Source: Hyunsoonleella aquatilis (GTDB taxonomy: Bacteria; Bacteroidota; Bacteroidia; Flavobacteriales; Flavobacteriaceae). Taken from it: 64,000 nt of DNA. How positions within the stretch are numbered: position 1 is the first letter of the stretch; the number at the start of each line of letters is the position of its first letter. Position numbers and translations under genes: made by a program. The DNA lies in NCBI RefSeq assembly GCF_014270105.1, contig NZ_JACNMF010000002.1, forward strand, positions 682,001-746,000, in the 5' to 3' direction. The notes under the pieces are model-generated. The model saw only the letters and a program-made list of their open reading frames with translations. It did not search any database and was not told the DNA's origin. Below, in pieces: positions 43,234-52,447 of the stretch.

Positions 43234-43929
43234 CTAATTCGCAAAATGCGCCTCCAATTCCTTCAAAGTGGCCTCAGTAGTTATCAAATCCTTTACAATT
43301 TCGCCCTTTTCCAAAACCACGATACGCTCGCATACATCGGTCACATGTAATAAATCATGACTTGAAATCAACACGGTAACTCCTTGTTGTTCTGCAAGAT
43401 GCTTTACAATTTCTTTCAGTCGAATTTGAGTGGTGGGGTCCAGATTGGCAAAAGGCTCATCCAAAATCACCACCTCCGGGTTTCCGATAAGGGTCGCTAC
43501 AATGCCCGCCTTCTTTTGGTTACCCTTGCTTAAATCACGCAAGTATTTCTTTTTACCCAAAATTTCACCATGGAAAAAATCCTCAAACTGAGACACAAAT
43601 GCATCCACGGTCGCCTTATTTTGTCCGCGAAGCTCACCTACAAAATAGAAATATTCCTCGGGCGTTAAATAGCCAATCAAAAAACTTTCGTCGATAAATG
43701 CCGATGTGAAAGGTTTCCAATCTTCACTTTTATTCACCTGAATGTCATGCGAAACGATATGCCCCGTAGTAGGTTGGATCAAATCCAATAATAAGCTGAA
43801 ATAGGTGGTTTTCCCTGCTCCGTTATTCCCAACCAAACCGAAACTTTGTCCCTTCGGAATTTCCAAGTCCTCAATATGCAATACTTGATTGCCACTATAT
43901 GATTTTGATAAATTTGTTGTAGTAATCAT
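43234..43929 (-). CDS. ABC transporter ATP-binding protein (ABC-2 exporter type)
   Basis: A 231-aa ATPase with Walker A GNNGAGKTT, a signature LSKGNQKKAGI, Walker B EVVILDEPFANLDPTT and the H-loop SSHDLLHV. The short C-terminus fits exporters rather than importers. It follows the DUF5687 permease gene by 5 nt and forms the transporter with it. The substrate is unknown. The operon begins with a PadR regulator. Confidence 0.9.
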   Translation of the reverse strand: MITTTNLSKSYSGNQVLHIEDLEIPKGQSFGLVGNNGAGKTTYFSLLLDLIQPTTGHIVSHDIQVNKSEDWKPFTSAFIDESFLIGYLTPEEYFYFVGELRGQNKATVDAFVSQFEDFFHGEILGKKKYLRDLSKGNQKKAGIVATLIGNPEVVILDEPFANLDPTTQIRLKEIVKHLAEQQGVTVLISSHDLLHVTDVCERIVVLEKGEIVKDLITTEATLKELEAHFAN

Positions 43930-43934
43930 AGCTT

Positions 43935-45413
43935 TTAATTTTCCTGATCGAACGCATCGATCATTTTATATTTTGATCCTAAATATTTTTTGGTGATAAA
44001 ACTCATAATCCTATGATGCAAAATGATGCCCATAATGCCCATTATAACTAGTATCAAGCATGCCAGTTCAAAATTTAGCAACCAACTAAGTAACCAAAAC
44101 AAGGCCATGGGAAACAATAATAATGGAATCCCGATGAGCCACTGCATCGCTCCTGTACCTTGATAATTAAAGGTCGCTTTTTGGTCCAGATTAATTCGTT
44201 TACGATTGTACGAACCACCCAAAAGGATGACGTGGGTATTCACTCCAATATTATAAATAGCCGCCACTAAATGGGCAATCAATATTTTCCACCCGAAATA
44301 CACATAAGGGATTCCCAAAACAAAAAGTATCACAACACTAATTGCCATTAAGGTGAACTTAGATTTCAGATATTGCTCATACTTGATGTTTTGGCTCATC
44401 AGCAATTTGTAGTAAGCGCTGTCCCATGCCGGCACAAACTGGCCGAAGTTCATGAGGAAAATACCTGTTGAAAATATCCCGACAAAAATGAAAAACACCT
44501 CTTTGTCTTGAAATTTTGGGTTAACATAAATGAACAGTCCATATAAAATACCCATCGCCAACATCCAAAGGGAGGATTTTGTGCGCTTATTGCGCAAAAT
44601 CAATTTTAAGTCCAATTGCATAAACGGTGCGATGTCCCCAAAACTTTTGGTCCATTCCATGTTGGAGGCGTTGACTTCCTTTACAGCAGTTTTCAAACCA
44701 CTGTCCAAAAACAGTTTCTTTTGCAGTAGTTTAAAATTGACCCAATACAGTAAACTCAAAATAAGGATGGGCACCAAGATAAGTAATGGGGAAGTGTAAA
44801 CGGCATTGTATGCCTCTCCGAAAATAGCAGAAAGAGATATCACATTGAAATGGTTCAATGCATACAAGCCCCCAGCCAGTAAGATGATTGGTAAAAACGA
44901 TAATTCAGTTTCGGCCGAAAAATTTTCGATAATAAAATTCAGGAAATTAATTATTAGAGCCGTGAGCATCAATGCCAACATCCAAACAAGAACATTTCCA
45001 GCGGGATAATCCGCTATCAACAACCTAATTCCAAATGGGACAATAGCAAAAAGAGGCAGGAAGTTGAAAAAGGACAATGCCGATTTTCCAAGAACATAGT
45101 TTACTATTTTGCTTCGTTTTATGGGCAAGGTTAATAAAGGTTTAACGCTCATCACCGGTAATTTCTGAAAGAAAAACCGAAATACTAAATCCGCTAAAAT
45201 CCAATAGAATAGGATTTGATTAAAGGCCATAAGCAAATCCATATCAGGAAAAACCTTTCCCAAAATTTTGTGCATATTAAAGCCAACAAACAAAAATGAC
45301 ACGACCATGTACAAGGCCATAAACCCCATAAAAAGCTTTATTCCCAAGCTTTTCCCAAAGCTGGCCGATCTAAAAAATGATTTCCATTCTAATCCTAAAA
45401 AACGTTTTATCAT
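43935..45413 (-). CDS. ABC-2-type permease, DUF5687 family
   Basis: A 492-aa polytopic protein (about 11-12 TM helices). The N-terminal MIKRFLGLEWKSFFRSASFGKSLGIKLFMGFMALYM and the central LKLILRNKRTKSSLWMLAMGILYGLFIYV segment are typical of DUF5687 in Bacteroidota. With the downstream ATPase it forms an ABC-2 exporter. It is preceded by a DUF2059 gene (9-nt gap) and a PadR gene in the same direction. Confidence 0.85.
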   Translation of the reverse strand: MIKRFLGLEWKSFFRSASFGKSLGIKLFMGFMALYMVVSFLFVGFNMHKILGKVFPDMDLLMAFNQILFYWILADLVFRFFFQKLPVMSVKPLLTLPIKRSKIVNYVLGKSALSFFNFLPLFAIVPFGIRLLIADYPAGNVLVWMLALMLTALIINFLNFIIENFSAETELSFLPIILLAGGLYALNHFNVISLSAIFGEAYNAVYTSPLLILVPILILSLLYWVNFKLLQKKLFLDSGLKTAVKEVNASNMEWTKSFGDIAPFMQLDLKLILRNKRTKSSLWMLAMGILYGLFIYVNPKFQDKEVFFIFVGIFSTGIFLMNFGQFVPAWDSAYYKLLMSQNIKYEQYLKSKFTLMAISVVILFVLGIPYVYFGWKILIAHLVAAIYNIGVNTHVILLGGSYNRKRINLDQKATFNYQGTGAMQWLIGIPLLLFPMALFWLLSWLLNFELACLILVIMGIMGIILHHRIMSFITKKYLGSKYKMIDAFDQEN

Positions 45414-45422
45414 GGTAATAAT

Positions 45423-45824
45423 TTACTGATACTTTTGAGCTACCCCTTGAACTTCCATGCCCCAGGTTTGCCCCAACAGCATGCCTTTTTGTGCTAGCAT
45501 CACTTGCTTGCTTGCCAATTTTTTTCCCAATTCCGTTTTGTAAAACTTCACCAATTCTTTGATTTCCTCTTGATTGAATTCCGCCATATATAGGTCAGCC
45601 AATTTATCATATAGGCCCCCTAAAGTTCCCTTGGCCTCCTTGGTATAAGCCTCCTTTTTTTCTTCAGGAACCATAGCTCCCAGTTGGCTAATGGCAGTCT
45701 CAAATGCCTGAGTTGCTCCGGTGATTTTTATAAATTCAATGGTTTCGGATTTGAAGTCGGTACTCTCCTGTGCCGTTATAGATAATGTAAAAATAAAGAC
45801 AAGCGCAAGTAAACTATTTTTCAT
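45423..45824 (-). CDS. DUF2059 secreted protein
   Basis: A 133-aa protein with a signal peptide (MKNSLLALVFIFTLSITAQ) and an all-alpha mature domain matching DUF2059: AFETAISQLGAMVPEEKKEAYTKEAKGTL, then IKELVKFYKTELGKKLASKQVMLAQKGMLLGQTW. Periplasmic; function unknown. It lies upstream of the ABC-2 permease and may be co-expressed with it. Confidence 0.85.
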   Translation of the reverse strand: MKNSLLALVFIFTLSITAQESTDFKSETIEFIKITGATQAFETAISQLGAMVPEEKKEAYTKEAKGTLGGLYDKLADLYMAEFNQEEIKELVKFYKTELGKKLASKQVMLAQKGMLLGQTWGMEVQGVAQKYQ

Positions 45825-45951
45825 TTTGAAAAGAAATTATGGTTAATGTTAATTCGTGTTATCGGTATACAAATTTGAGGAAACGTTACATCTCAAAATG
45901 CATTTTTACATAAAAAAGTGAAATTAGAAGATTTCAACCAAACCCCATCCT

Positions 45952-46290
45952 TTATTCCTCCCGAAATCTTGGGTTCACCAAAGCGCGCATATTTCTGATA
46001 TAGGATTCCAACTCGGCAAGCCTCTCAACAGTTTCCTTAGTGCCCAATTCGGTGAGGGTGTAATATTTCCGCATTCGGTTTGCCACTTTTTTAAATTCGA
46101 CATCGACCAAACCCTGTGCCTCCAACTTGTGTAGAGCTGGATAAAGTGAACCCTCGGTTATTTTCAGTTCCCCCTTAGTTATTTCCTTAATTCTTTGGGC
46201 GATTTCATAGCCATACATCCTATCATGCTCGTTTAATAACTTCAAAATGATAATAGACATACTCCCTTTGTAAAGATTGCTGTTTTTCAT
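45952..46290 (-). CDS. PadR-family transcriptional regulator
   Basis: A 112-aa winged-helix regulator: KGSMSIIILKLLNEHDRMYGYEIAQRIKEITKGELKITEGSLYPALHKLEAQGLVDVEFKKV, then RMRKYYTLTELG, and a short C-terminal dimerisation helix (VERLAELESYIRNMRAL). PadR proteins commonly repress neighbouring ABC exporters and respond to the exported compound. An inverted repeat (46293-46308) lies directly at its own start. It heads the DUF2059-permease-ATPase gene run. Confidence 0.92.
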   Translation of the reverse strand: MKNSNLYKGSMSIIILKLLNEHDRMYGYEIAQRIKEITKGELKITEGSLYPALHKLEAQGLVDVEFKKVANRMRKYYTLTELGTKETVERLAELESYIRNMRALVNPRFREE

Positions 46291-46292
46291 GG

Positions 46293-46308
46293 ATATGAAT
46301 ATACATAT
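46293..46308. promoter_or_regulatory. Possible PadR operator
   Basis: ATATGAATATACATAT contains the inverted half-sites ATATG/CATAT with a 6-nt spacer, immediately upstream of the padR start codon. PadR operators are often short AT-rich inverted repeats of ATG/CAT halves, so autoregulation is plausible. Confidence 0.35.
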
Positions 46309-46378
46309 TATTCTTATGCATAGAAATATAATGTATTTATTTTTTAATGAAAATCTGCATTAAATGATGAGGCTTCAT

Positions 46379-46386
46379 TATTTTTG
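46379..46386 (+). promoter_or_regulatory. -7 promoter element of the reductase gene
   Basis: TATTTTTG is an exact TAnnTTTG match, 18 nt before the ATG at 46405, so the leader is only about a dozen nt. No clear TTG -33 element was found at the usual distance. Confidence 0.45.
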
Positions 46387-46404
46387 CGAAAACTATATTT
46401 GAGC

Positions 46405-47463
46405 ATGTCCGGATTTCACAAACTTTCAGTAAAAAGCATCAAACGGGAGACTGATAAATCTGTAAGTATTTCATTTAATGTACCCGAAAACCTAAAAGAA
46501 ACCTTTCAATTTGAAGCAGGGCAATACATTACCTTAAAATCTGAAATCAATGGTAATGAAGTCCGCAGGGACTACTCCTTGTGCGTTTCTCCTAAAAGCG
46601 GTGATTTAAAAGTAGCTGTTAAAGAGGTTAAAGATGGGACGTTTTCGGCCTATGCCAATAATGAATTAAAAGTGGGCGACACTCTTGAAGTAGCGCCCCC
46701 AAAAGGACGCTTCACATTTGAGCCCAATGACAAAAAAACAAAAAACATTGCCGCCTTTGCTGCCGGGAGTGGTATTACTCCTGTTTTGAGCATAATTAAA
46801 TGTGCTTTGGAAGAAGAAGTTCATAGCAAAGTGATTTTAGTCTATGGCAATAAATCCACCAAGGATACCATGTTCTTGGACGAGCTACTTGAACTGCAGC
46901 ATACCCATAAAGACCGATTTTCCATTCAATTTGTATTCAGCCAATCGGATGAAGAAAACTCTATTTTCGGGCGAATTGAAAAGAGTACTGTTAATTATGT
47001 GATGAAAAATAAGCACAAACATGTTGAAGTGGATGCCTTTTATCTCTGTGGTCCAGAGGCTATGATACGCGTTGTAAAAGACGTTTTAACAGGCCATGGC
47101 ATTGATGAGGATCGCATACATTTTGAATTGTTTAAAGCCGCCAAGACCAGTGAAATTGAAGGAGATCGTACTGCCGCCGTGGGCAATACAAAAATAACCG
47201 TCGTAGTGGATGACGAGGAAACCACCTTTGAAATGTCCCAAAAGCAAACCATCCTAGAGGCGGCTTTAGATGAAGATTTGGATGCCCCTTATTCGTGCCA
47301 GGGAGGCATCTGCAGTAGCTGTATGGCTAGGGTAACCGAAGGTGAAGCCAAAATGCGTCAAAACAACATTCTTACCGAAAACGAAGTGGCCGAAGGCTTA
47401 ATTTTAACTTGTCAAGCGCATCCCACCACGCAAACCATTGTCGTGGATTATGATGATGTGTAG
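46405..47463 (+). CDS. Ferredoxin-NAD(P)H reductase with C-terminal 2Fe-2S domain (PaaE-like)
   Basis: A three-domain electron transferase of 352 aa. FAD domain with RRDYSLCVSP (RxYS motif), NAD(P) domain with FAAGSGITPVLSI and DAFYLCGPEAMIR, and a plant-type ferredoxin domain whose YSCQGGICSSCMARV and LTCQAH hold the four cluster cysteines. It resembles PaaE, the reductase of phenylacetyl-CoA epoxidase, but no paaABCD genes adjoin it, so it may serve another oxygenase or desaturase. ATG at 46405 is preferred over TTG at 46384, which overlaps the promoter element. Confidence 0.9.
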   Translation: MSGFHKLSVKSIKRETDKSVSISFNVPENLKETFQFEAGQYITLKSEINGNEVRRDYSLCVSPKSGDLKVAVKEVKDGTFSAYANNELKVGDTLEVAPPKGRFTFEPNDKKTKNIAAFAAGSGITPVLSIIKCALEEEVHSKVILVYGNKSTKDTMFLDELLELQHTHKDRFSIQFVFSQSDEENSIFGRIEKSTVNYVMKNKHKHVEVDAFYLCGPEAMIRVVKDVLTGHGIDEDRIHFELFKAAKTSEIEGDRTAAVGNTKITVVVDDEETTFEMSQKQTILEAALDEDLDAPYSCQGGICSSCMARVTEGEAKMRQNNILTENEVAEGLILTCQAHPTTQTIVVDYDDV

Positions 47464-47508
47464 AAATACGTTCCAACTAACACTCTGGCCGGCATTAATA
47501 GGGTAAAA

Positions 47509-48531
47509 TTAGACGATAGATTTTATTTTCCCAACTACAGTTTCTGGTAAAATACTGGCCGAGGCTTCTTCATAGCCATTTGGGCATTTATTTCCGTAAA
47601 CCGAGGTTGGTATCAACGGAAATTGCTCCCTATCGGCCAAAAGAGCGTAATCTTCGGGCTGATTAAATGGTGCGAATCCCGCGTACGGATGGGTCACTCC
47701 CCAAACGCTCACCACTTTAATACCCAGCATGGCCGCAACATGAGCATTTCCCGAATCCATGGATAACATGACATCTAAATTTGAAATGATGTCCATCTCT
47801 TCATTCAAAGTCAACTTACCTGCAACACTTGAGACGTTGCTGAAATCTGCTTGAATATCGTTTAGCAATTGAATTTCCTTTTCCCCACCACCAAACAGAA
47901 TGATGCTATAATCCTTCTGAAGTTGCGCAATGACTTTCTTCATCAAATCCAAAGGGTACATTTTTCCTTGATGCGCCGCAAAAGGCGCGATGCCGATACA
48001 CTTTTTGAAATTCTTGCCAAAATAGGCTCTTGTTTTTACATCCAGATTCCCCTTTTTTGGAAATTTGGGGTTTGACAGATCCAACTCGTAACCCAAAGCC
48101 CTAAATACATCAGCATAACGCTGATGTGTGGTTTTCAATTGTTTGAATGTTTTTCCTTCTATTAGTGCCTTTTTTTCTTTACGCCCTTTATCTATGGAAA
48201 TGAACCTTCTGCAACGAATAAACTTCTTTAAAACCTTACTGCGAAGGACACTGTGCAAATCCGCTATCGCATAAATCTGATGTTCACTATTGAGTTGTTT
48301 TGCCAATTTATAAAGGCCAAAAACACCCTTATGTTCGCCTTTAACATCTGCCGAAAAGACATCGACATTTTGAATATCCCTGAAAAAAGGTTTGAAAAAT
48401 CCTTTGGTTAAAACAGTAATTTTTAATTCTGGGTGTTGAGTTGTTAATGCCCTTAAAACTGGGACGGTCATAGCCACATCTCCCATGGCGGAAAGGCGTA
48501 TGACGAGGATGTGTTTTGAAGCTTTGGGCAT
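47509..48531 (-). CDS. Glycosyltransferase family 9 (heptosyltransferase-like)
   Basis: GT-B fold enzyme of 340 aa. N-terminal ILVIRLSAMGDVAMTVPVLRAL, middle IGIAPFAAHQGKMYPLDLMKKVIAQL, and the C-terminal donor loop NLDVMLSMDSGNAHVAAMLGIKVVSVWGVTHPYAGFAPF are diagnostic of GT9. It probably adds a sugar to the lipopolysaccharide core. It follows the DUF4254 gene by 35 nt, and a palindrome lies between them. Confidence 0.92.
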   Translation of the reverse strand: MPKASKHILVIRLSAMGDVAMTVPVLRALTTQHPELKITVLTKGFFKPFFRDIQNVDVFSADVKGEHKGVFGLYKLAKQLNSEHQIYAIADLHSVLRSKVLKKFIRCRRFISIDKGRKEKKALIEGKTFKQLKTTHQRYADVFRALGYELDLSNPKFPKKGNLDVKTRAYFGKNFKKCIGIAPFAAHQGKMYPLDLMKKVIAQLQKDYSIILFGGGEKEIQLLNDIQADFSNVSSVAGKLTLNEEMDIISNLDVMLSMDSGNAHVAAMLGIKVVSVWGVTHPYAGFAPFNQPEDYALLADREQFPLIPTSVYGNKCPNGYEEASASILPETVVGKIKSIV

Positions 48532-48545
48532 CTCAATTTATTGAG

Positions 48546-48565
48546 ATTCCTGTTTTCACAGGAAT
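48546..48565 (-). repeat. Palindromic repeat, GCAGGAATCTC family (copy e)
   Basis: Stem ATTCCTGT / ACAGGAAT with loop TTTC, followed on the minus strand by CTCA. It starts 1 nt after the stop codon of the DUF4254 gene and ends 14 nt before the GT9 start. Confidence 0.7.
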
Positions 48566-48566
48566 T

Positions 48567-49172
48567 CTATTTTTGGGAGCGCAATACAGGGTTCAGCTGG
48601 TCGTCATTATACATCTTCATTTGCTTGTACACCTTCATGTATTTATCGCCCTTTTCAATATCGCTCAATAAGGTGTCAATTGCGGTGGATAAATCTACGC
48701 GTTGTTCCAATAGTACTTCCAACTTCTTCTGGCAAGCTTCCCTATGCGCCTCAGAAGCATCTGTTCTTGTGGCTTCTTCATTCATATGGTAAATCTTAAG
48801 GGCCAAAATCGAGAGTCTGTCAATTCCCCAAGCTGGGCTCTCAGTATTTATAGTAGCGTCAGACTTTGGAGTGACATCCTTATATTTTTCCAAAAAATAA
48901 CTGTCAATATATTCTACCATATCCGTTCTATCTTGATTGGAAGCATCAATCAGGCGCTTCAATTTCAGAGCGGCTACTGGGTCGATATTTGGGTCTCGGA
49001 TAATGTCTTCATAATGCCACTGTACAGTATCAATCCAACACTTTCTGTACAGCAAATGTTCGATTAGATTTTCCTTTGAATAGGGGTTATCAAACGATTG
49101 GTCAACGGTGTTAATCACGTGGTATTTTTCAATGACATCTTGAAATATTTTATTGGCTTTGGTAGTGAACAT
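48567..49172 (-). CDS. DUF4254 protein
   Basis: A 201-aa alpha-helical protein with a conserved His/Trp-rich start (NLIEHLLYRKCWIDTVQWHYEDIIRDPNIDP) and NTESPAWGIDRLSILALKIYHMNEEATR, matching DUF4254, found next to glycosyltransferase 9 genes in Bacteroidota. No enzymatic motif is assigned. It is likely co-transcribed with the GT9 gene and so tied to LPS biosynthesis, by context only. Confidence 0.85.
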   Translation of the reverse strand: MFTTKANKIFQDVIEKYHVINTVDQSFDNPYSKENLIEHLLYRKCWIDTVQWHYEDIIRDPNIDPVAALKLKRLIDASNQDRTDMVEYIDSYFLEKYKDVTPKSDATINTESPAWGIDRLSILALKIYHMNEEATRTDASEAHREACQKKLEVLLEQRVDLSTAIDTLLSDIEKGDKYMKVYKQMKMYNDDQLNPVLRSQK

Positions 49173-49275
49173 ATGGCGTGGTGTTTAAAGCACAAAACTA
49201 CATAAATTAAATAAGATTCTTTGGCTGATTGAGGTGTAGTTTATGATCTCAGACCTTTTATGGCGCTATTTCAAG

Positions 49276-49308
49276 TTGGGCTTATATTTCTTTATTTGGT
49301 TAACTTTA
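49276..49308 (+). promoter_or_regulatory. Possible upp promoter
   Basis: TTG at 49276-49278 and TAACTTTA at 49301-49308 (one mismatch to TAnnTTTG) are spaced by 22 nt. The upp ATG follows 20 nt later. Confidence 0.35.
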
Positions 49309-49327
49309 CTTTCTCAAAAAAACTGTC

Positions 49328-49987
49328 ATGCATATTCATCATCTATCCAAAGAAAACTCCATTTTAAATCAATTTATTTCTGAAATACGGAATATAAAAG
49401 TGCAAAAGGACAGTATGCGTTTCCGAAGAAATATCGAAAGGATAGGTGAAATTTTAGGGTACGAAATGAGCAAAACCCTAAATTACAAACCAAAAACCGT
49501 AACTACTCCTTTGGGTAAAACCGCGATAGATGTCATTGACGACCAAATTGTACTTTGCTCTGTTTTAAGAGCAGGTGTACCGTTACATACGGGTTTATTA
49601 AATTATTTTGATACTGCTGAAAATGCCTTTATTTCAGCCTACCGCCACCACAAGGGCCACCCCGAAAGTTTTGAAATCGTAGTAGAATACCTAGCTTGCC
49701 CAGATCTTGAAAACAAAACGCTTGTTTTGGCTGATCCCATGTTGGCAACCGGCCAATCTTTTGCGTCTACTTTTAATGCCTTAAAATCCTTTGGCACACC
49801 TAAAGATATACATTTAATCTCGGTAATTGGCGCGCAAAAAGGGGTTGAATATGTCGCTGAACACTTTCCGGAACAAACGCATTTATGGGTTGCATCCATC
49901 GATTCAGAATTAAATGACAAGGGTTATATCATACCAGGACTAGGAGACGCAGGTGATTTGGCCTTTGGCCCAAAACTACAGTATTAA
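49328..49987 (+). CDS. upp: Uracil phosphoribosyltransferase
   Basis: It salvages uracil to UMP using PRPP. The PRPP-binding loop is VLADPMLATGQSFAST, and uracil-binding residues are in the C-terminal YIIPGLGDAGDLAFG. At 219 aa it is normal. It is convergent with the DUF6427 gene, overlapping it by 12 nt. The DUF6341 and DUF6427 neighbours are found near upp in related genomes, as I recall. Confidence 0.95.
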   Translation: MHIHHLSKENSILNQFISEIRNIKVQKDSMRFRRNIERIGEILGYEMSKTLNYKPKTVTTPLGKTAIDVIDDQIVLCSVLRAGVPLHTGLLNYFDTAENAFISAYRHHKGHPESFEIVVEYLACPDLENKTLVLADPMLATGQSFASTFNALKSFGTPKDIHLISVIGAQKGVEYVAEHFPEQTHLWVASIDSELNDKGYIIPGLGDAGDLAFGPKLQY

Positions 49988-50899
49988 CAGGACAAACGGC
50001 ATCAAAACAAGAATAGACAGAAATACTTCGCGAAACCATTTCTCATTGATCACCTCAATATAATTAGAGACAATAATTGCCAAAGGCGCATACATAAACA
50101 GAAACTCGCTACCCTGTTTATTTGGAGATAATATCACGATTAGGAATGAAATCACCACGGTTATCATCACCAAATTAAAGGCTGGGCGCAAGGATTTTTT
50201 CTTTTCCCGGATACTTCGGATGTAAAATAAGGAGGACCAAAGTCCGAATGAAAATAACAGCGTGGTAGCAATTAAAAATGGTGTAGTGTTATAATTAGTG
50301 AAATCAAAACTTACTAGAAATCCATTGAAATAATAACCCATCAAATCAAAGTCTATAAAAAAACATACGCAGTAAGCAATGAGCAAAACTGCTATGATTG
50401 CCGTTAACGGCACGAGCCAATTTCTCAGCTTATTCTCTGTATAAAGCAAAATAGCAATGGGTAGGAGAATAAAAAAAAGAATAGCCCAAGGATGAAACAG
50501 CGTTGCAATGGCTATCCAAAATGAAGTATCAAACAGTTTTTTCAACACGCTTTTTTGAGAGCGTAAACTAATCATTCTTCTTAAGCTAAACAGCAAAAAC
50601 ACGTTGGAGAGCATAACACTTATACTTCCAGTGGTTTGGGGTATCAGCAATAAAAAAAAGCCGTAAAGTACAATTTCAAAGCTATTGTGTTTGGTTAAGT
50701 TGTTTTTGCTCGAGACAAAATTGAGTATCAAAACAGAAAAAAAGCTAATTCCTAAACATAGCAACATATGCACCACTTTTGCGGATGAAAAACTATGTTT
50801 GGCCGAATTGAATGTAAATATAGAACAGGCCAAACCGATAAGAAAAAAAACGATTATGAGATTTACAGGTTTAGATTTTCTAAAAATACTTGTTATCAT
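49976..50899 (-). CDS. Polytopic membrane protein, DUF6427 family
   Basis: A 307-aa protein with about nine to ten TM helices and short basic loops (SLRSQKSVLKK, IREKKKSLRPAFN). The early helix pair, the central YTENKLRNWLVPLTAI and the closing SNYIEVINEKWFREVFLSILVLMPFVLLIL fit DUF6427, a Bacteroidota family of unknown role. It is divergent from the DUF6341 gene and convergent with upp. Confidence 0.8.
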   Translation of the reverse strand: MITSIFRKSKPVNLIIVFFLIGLACSIFTFNSAKHSFSSAKVVHMLLCLGISFFSVLILNFVSSKNNLTKHNSFEIVLYGFFLLLIPQTTGSISVMLSNVFLLFSLRRMISLRSQKSVLKKLFDTSFWIAIATLFHPWAILFFILLPIAILLYTENKLRNWLVPLTAIIAVLLIAYCVCFFIDFDLMGYYFNGFLVSFDFTNYNTTPFLIATTLLFSFGLWSSLFYIRSIREKKKSLRPAFNLVMITVVISFLIVILSPNKQGSEFLFMYAPLAIIVSNYIEVINEKWFREVFLSILVLMPFVLLIL

Positions 50900-50938
50900 T
50901 AACGGTTTTTGTATTTTTGTTCCGTAAATATACTAATC

Positions 50939-51166
50939 ATGAAAGACTTCTTTTACGCGATACAGGATTTATTTGTAAATGTGCTTTTTGCGCCTTATGA
51001 TGCTTTAAGAGCCTTAGAATTAGATAATTGGTGGTTGGCCAATATCGTATCTTGGATTTTCCTAATTATCGGTTTTGTTGCTGCTATTTACTGGATGAAG
51101 CAACTGAAAATTTTTAATGATAACAACGAAGAGGACAAAACGGTTACCGCACACCAATATTTATAG
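50939..51166 (+). CDS. Small membrane protein, DUF6341 family
   Basis: ATG at 50939 gives 75 aa: MKDFFYAIQDLFVNVLFAPYDALRALELDNWW, then one TM helix (IVSWIFLIIGFVAAIYWM) and a charged tail (NNEEDKTVTAHQYL). The family is a small conserved Bacteroidota group. The N-terminus may form a second, amphipathic membrane helix. It is convergent with purD (6-nt overlap). Confidence 0.85.
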   Translation: MKDFFYAIQDLFVNVLFAPYDALRALELDNWWLANIVSWIFLIIGFVAAIYWMKQLKIFNDNNEEDKTVTAHQYL

Positions 51167-52432
51167 GTCGAAACCGATATCCTTACGATAATACATCTTA
51201 TCAAAATGTAGCTTTTCTATACTTTGGTAAGATTTTTTTATGGCCTCTTGGTACGTATTCCCGTAGGATGTAATAGCAATAACGCGCCCCCCAGAAGTGA
51301 CTACCTTCCCATCTTTTAATTGAGCTCCTGCATGAAACGGGATAGAATCCTCAATGGTCTCAAGACCATCTATTTCCTTTCCTTTTTCATAGGCTTCCGG
51401 ATAGCCCCCAGAGACCATCATAATCGTAGTGGCCGCACGATCGTCGATTTCAATATCGATTTTATCCAAAGTGCCGTTGGCCATAGCTTGGAGGATTTCA
51501 ACCAAATCGTTCTTTAGCCTTGGGAATACTACTTCCGTTTCAGGGTCTCCCATGCGGACGTTGTATTCAATAACTTTTGGATCCTCGTCCACTTTAATCA
51601 AACCTATAAAAATGAAGCCAACGTAAGGCAGGTTATCTTTTTTTAGACCTTCCACCGTTGGTTTAACTATACGCTCTTCAATCTTGTTTAAAAATTCGTC
51701 CGTTGCAAAAGGCACCGGGGAAACAGCACCCATGCCTCCCGTATTCAATCCGGTATCACCTTCACCGATGCGCTTATAATCCTTTGCCGTTGGCAGGATT
51801 TTATAATTATCACCGTCGGTTAAAACAAAACAGCTGAGTTCAATACCATCTAAAAATTCCTCAATTACTACTTTGTTGCTCGCCTCCCCAAATTTGGCAT
51901 CCACCAACATACGTTTCAATTCAGTTTTGGCTTCATTTAAATCACGTAAAATCACAACGCCTTTTCCTGCAGCCAAACCGTCTGCTTTTAATACGTAAGG
52001 CGAGTTGAGTGTTTCCAAAAAGGCATAGCCCTGCTCTACGGTATCTTTGGTAAAACTTTCATAAGCTGCAGTTGGAATATTATGCCGATACAAAAACTCC
52101 TTTGCAAATTCCTTGCTTCCTTCAAGTTCGGCCGCTATTTTTTGGGGGCCAATCACCGAGACATGACTGATTTCCTCATCATTAAGAAAAAAATCATGTA
52201 CCCCTTTTACCAAAGGATCTTCTGGACCAACTACCACCAGGTCAATTTTCTTTTCAATGACTAGATTTCTGATGGCTTCAAAATCCGTAACGCCAATATT
52301 AACGTTGGTTGCAACCTCAGCAGTTCCTGAATTTCCTGGAGCAACGTAGAGGTTTTCACATCTTTCACTTTGCGCTATTTTCCAAGCAAATGTATGTTCT
52401 CTGCCACCAGAGCCTAGTACTAAAATATTCAT
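51161..52432 (-). CDS. purD: Phosphoribosylamine--glycine ligase (GAR synthetase)
   Basis: Second step of purine synthesis: joins glycine to phosphoribosylamine with ATP. ATP-grasp features are clear: VLGSGGREHTFAWKIAQS at the N-terminus, KADGLAAGKGVVI, EEFLDGIELSCFVLTDG, GGMGAVSPVP and YNVRMGDPETEVVFPRL. At 423 aa it is full length. A decayed family palindrome (52448-52467) lies in its 5' leader, 16 nt before the start codon. Confidence 0.97.
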   Translation of the reverse strand: MNILVLGSGGREHTFAWKIAQSERCENLYVAPGNSGTAEVATNVNIGVTDFEAIRNLVIEKKIDLVVVGPEDPLVKGVHDFFLNDEEISHVSVIGPQKIAAELEGSKEFAKEFLYRHNIPTAAYESFTKDTVEQGYAFLETLNSPYVLKADGLAAGKGVVILRDLNEAKTELKRMLVDAKFGEASNKVVIEEFLDGIELSCFVLTDGDNYKILPTAKDYKRIGEGDTGLNTGGMGAVSPVPFATDEFLNKIEERIVKPTVEGLKKDNLPYVGFIFIGLIKVDEDPKVIEYNVRMGDPETEVVFPRLKNDLVEILQAMANGTLDKIDIEIDDRAATTIMMVSGGYPEAYEKGKEIDGLETIEDSIPFHAGAQLKDGKVVTSGGRVIAITSYGNTYQEAIKKSYQSIEKLHFDKMYYRKDIGFDL

Positions 52433-52447
52433 TAGTATTGTTTTTAG

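Noticed and set aside
45825-45951. Gap between padR and DUF2059 checked for a terminator separating them
   Set aside because: No strong stem was found, so the genes may be co-transcribed, but this could not be decided.
47464-47508. Convergent gap after the ferredoxin reductase searched for a bidirectional terminator
   Set aside because: Only a short CTGGCCGG-type partial palindrome is present, too weak to call.
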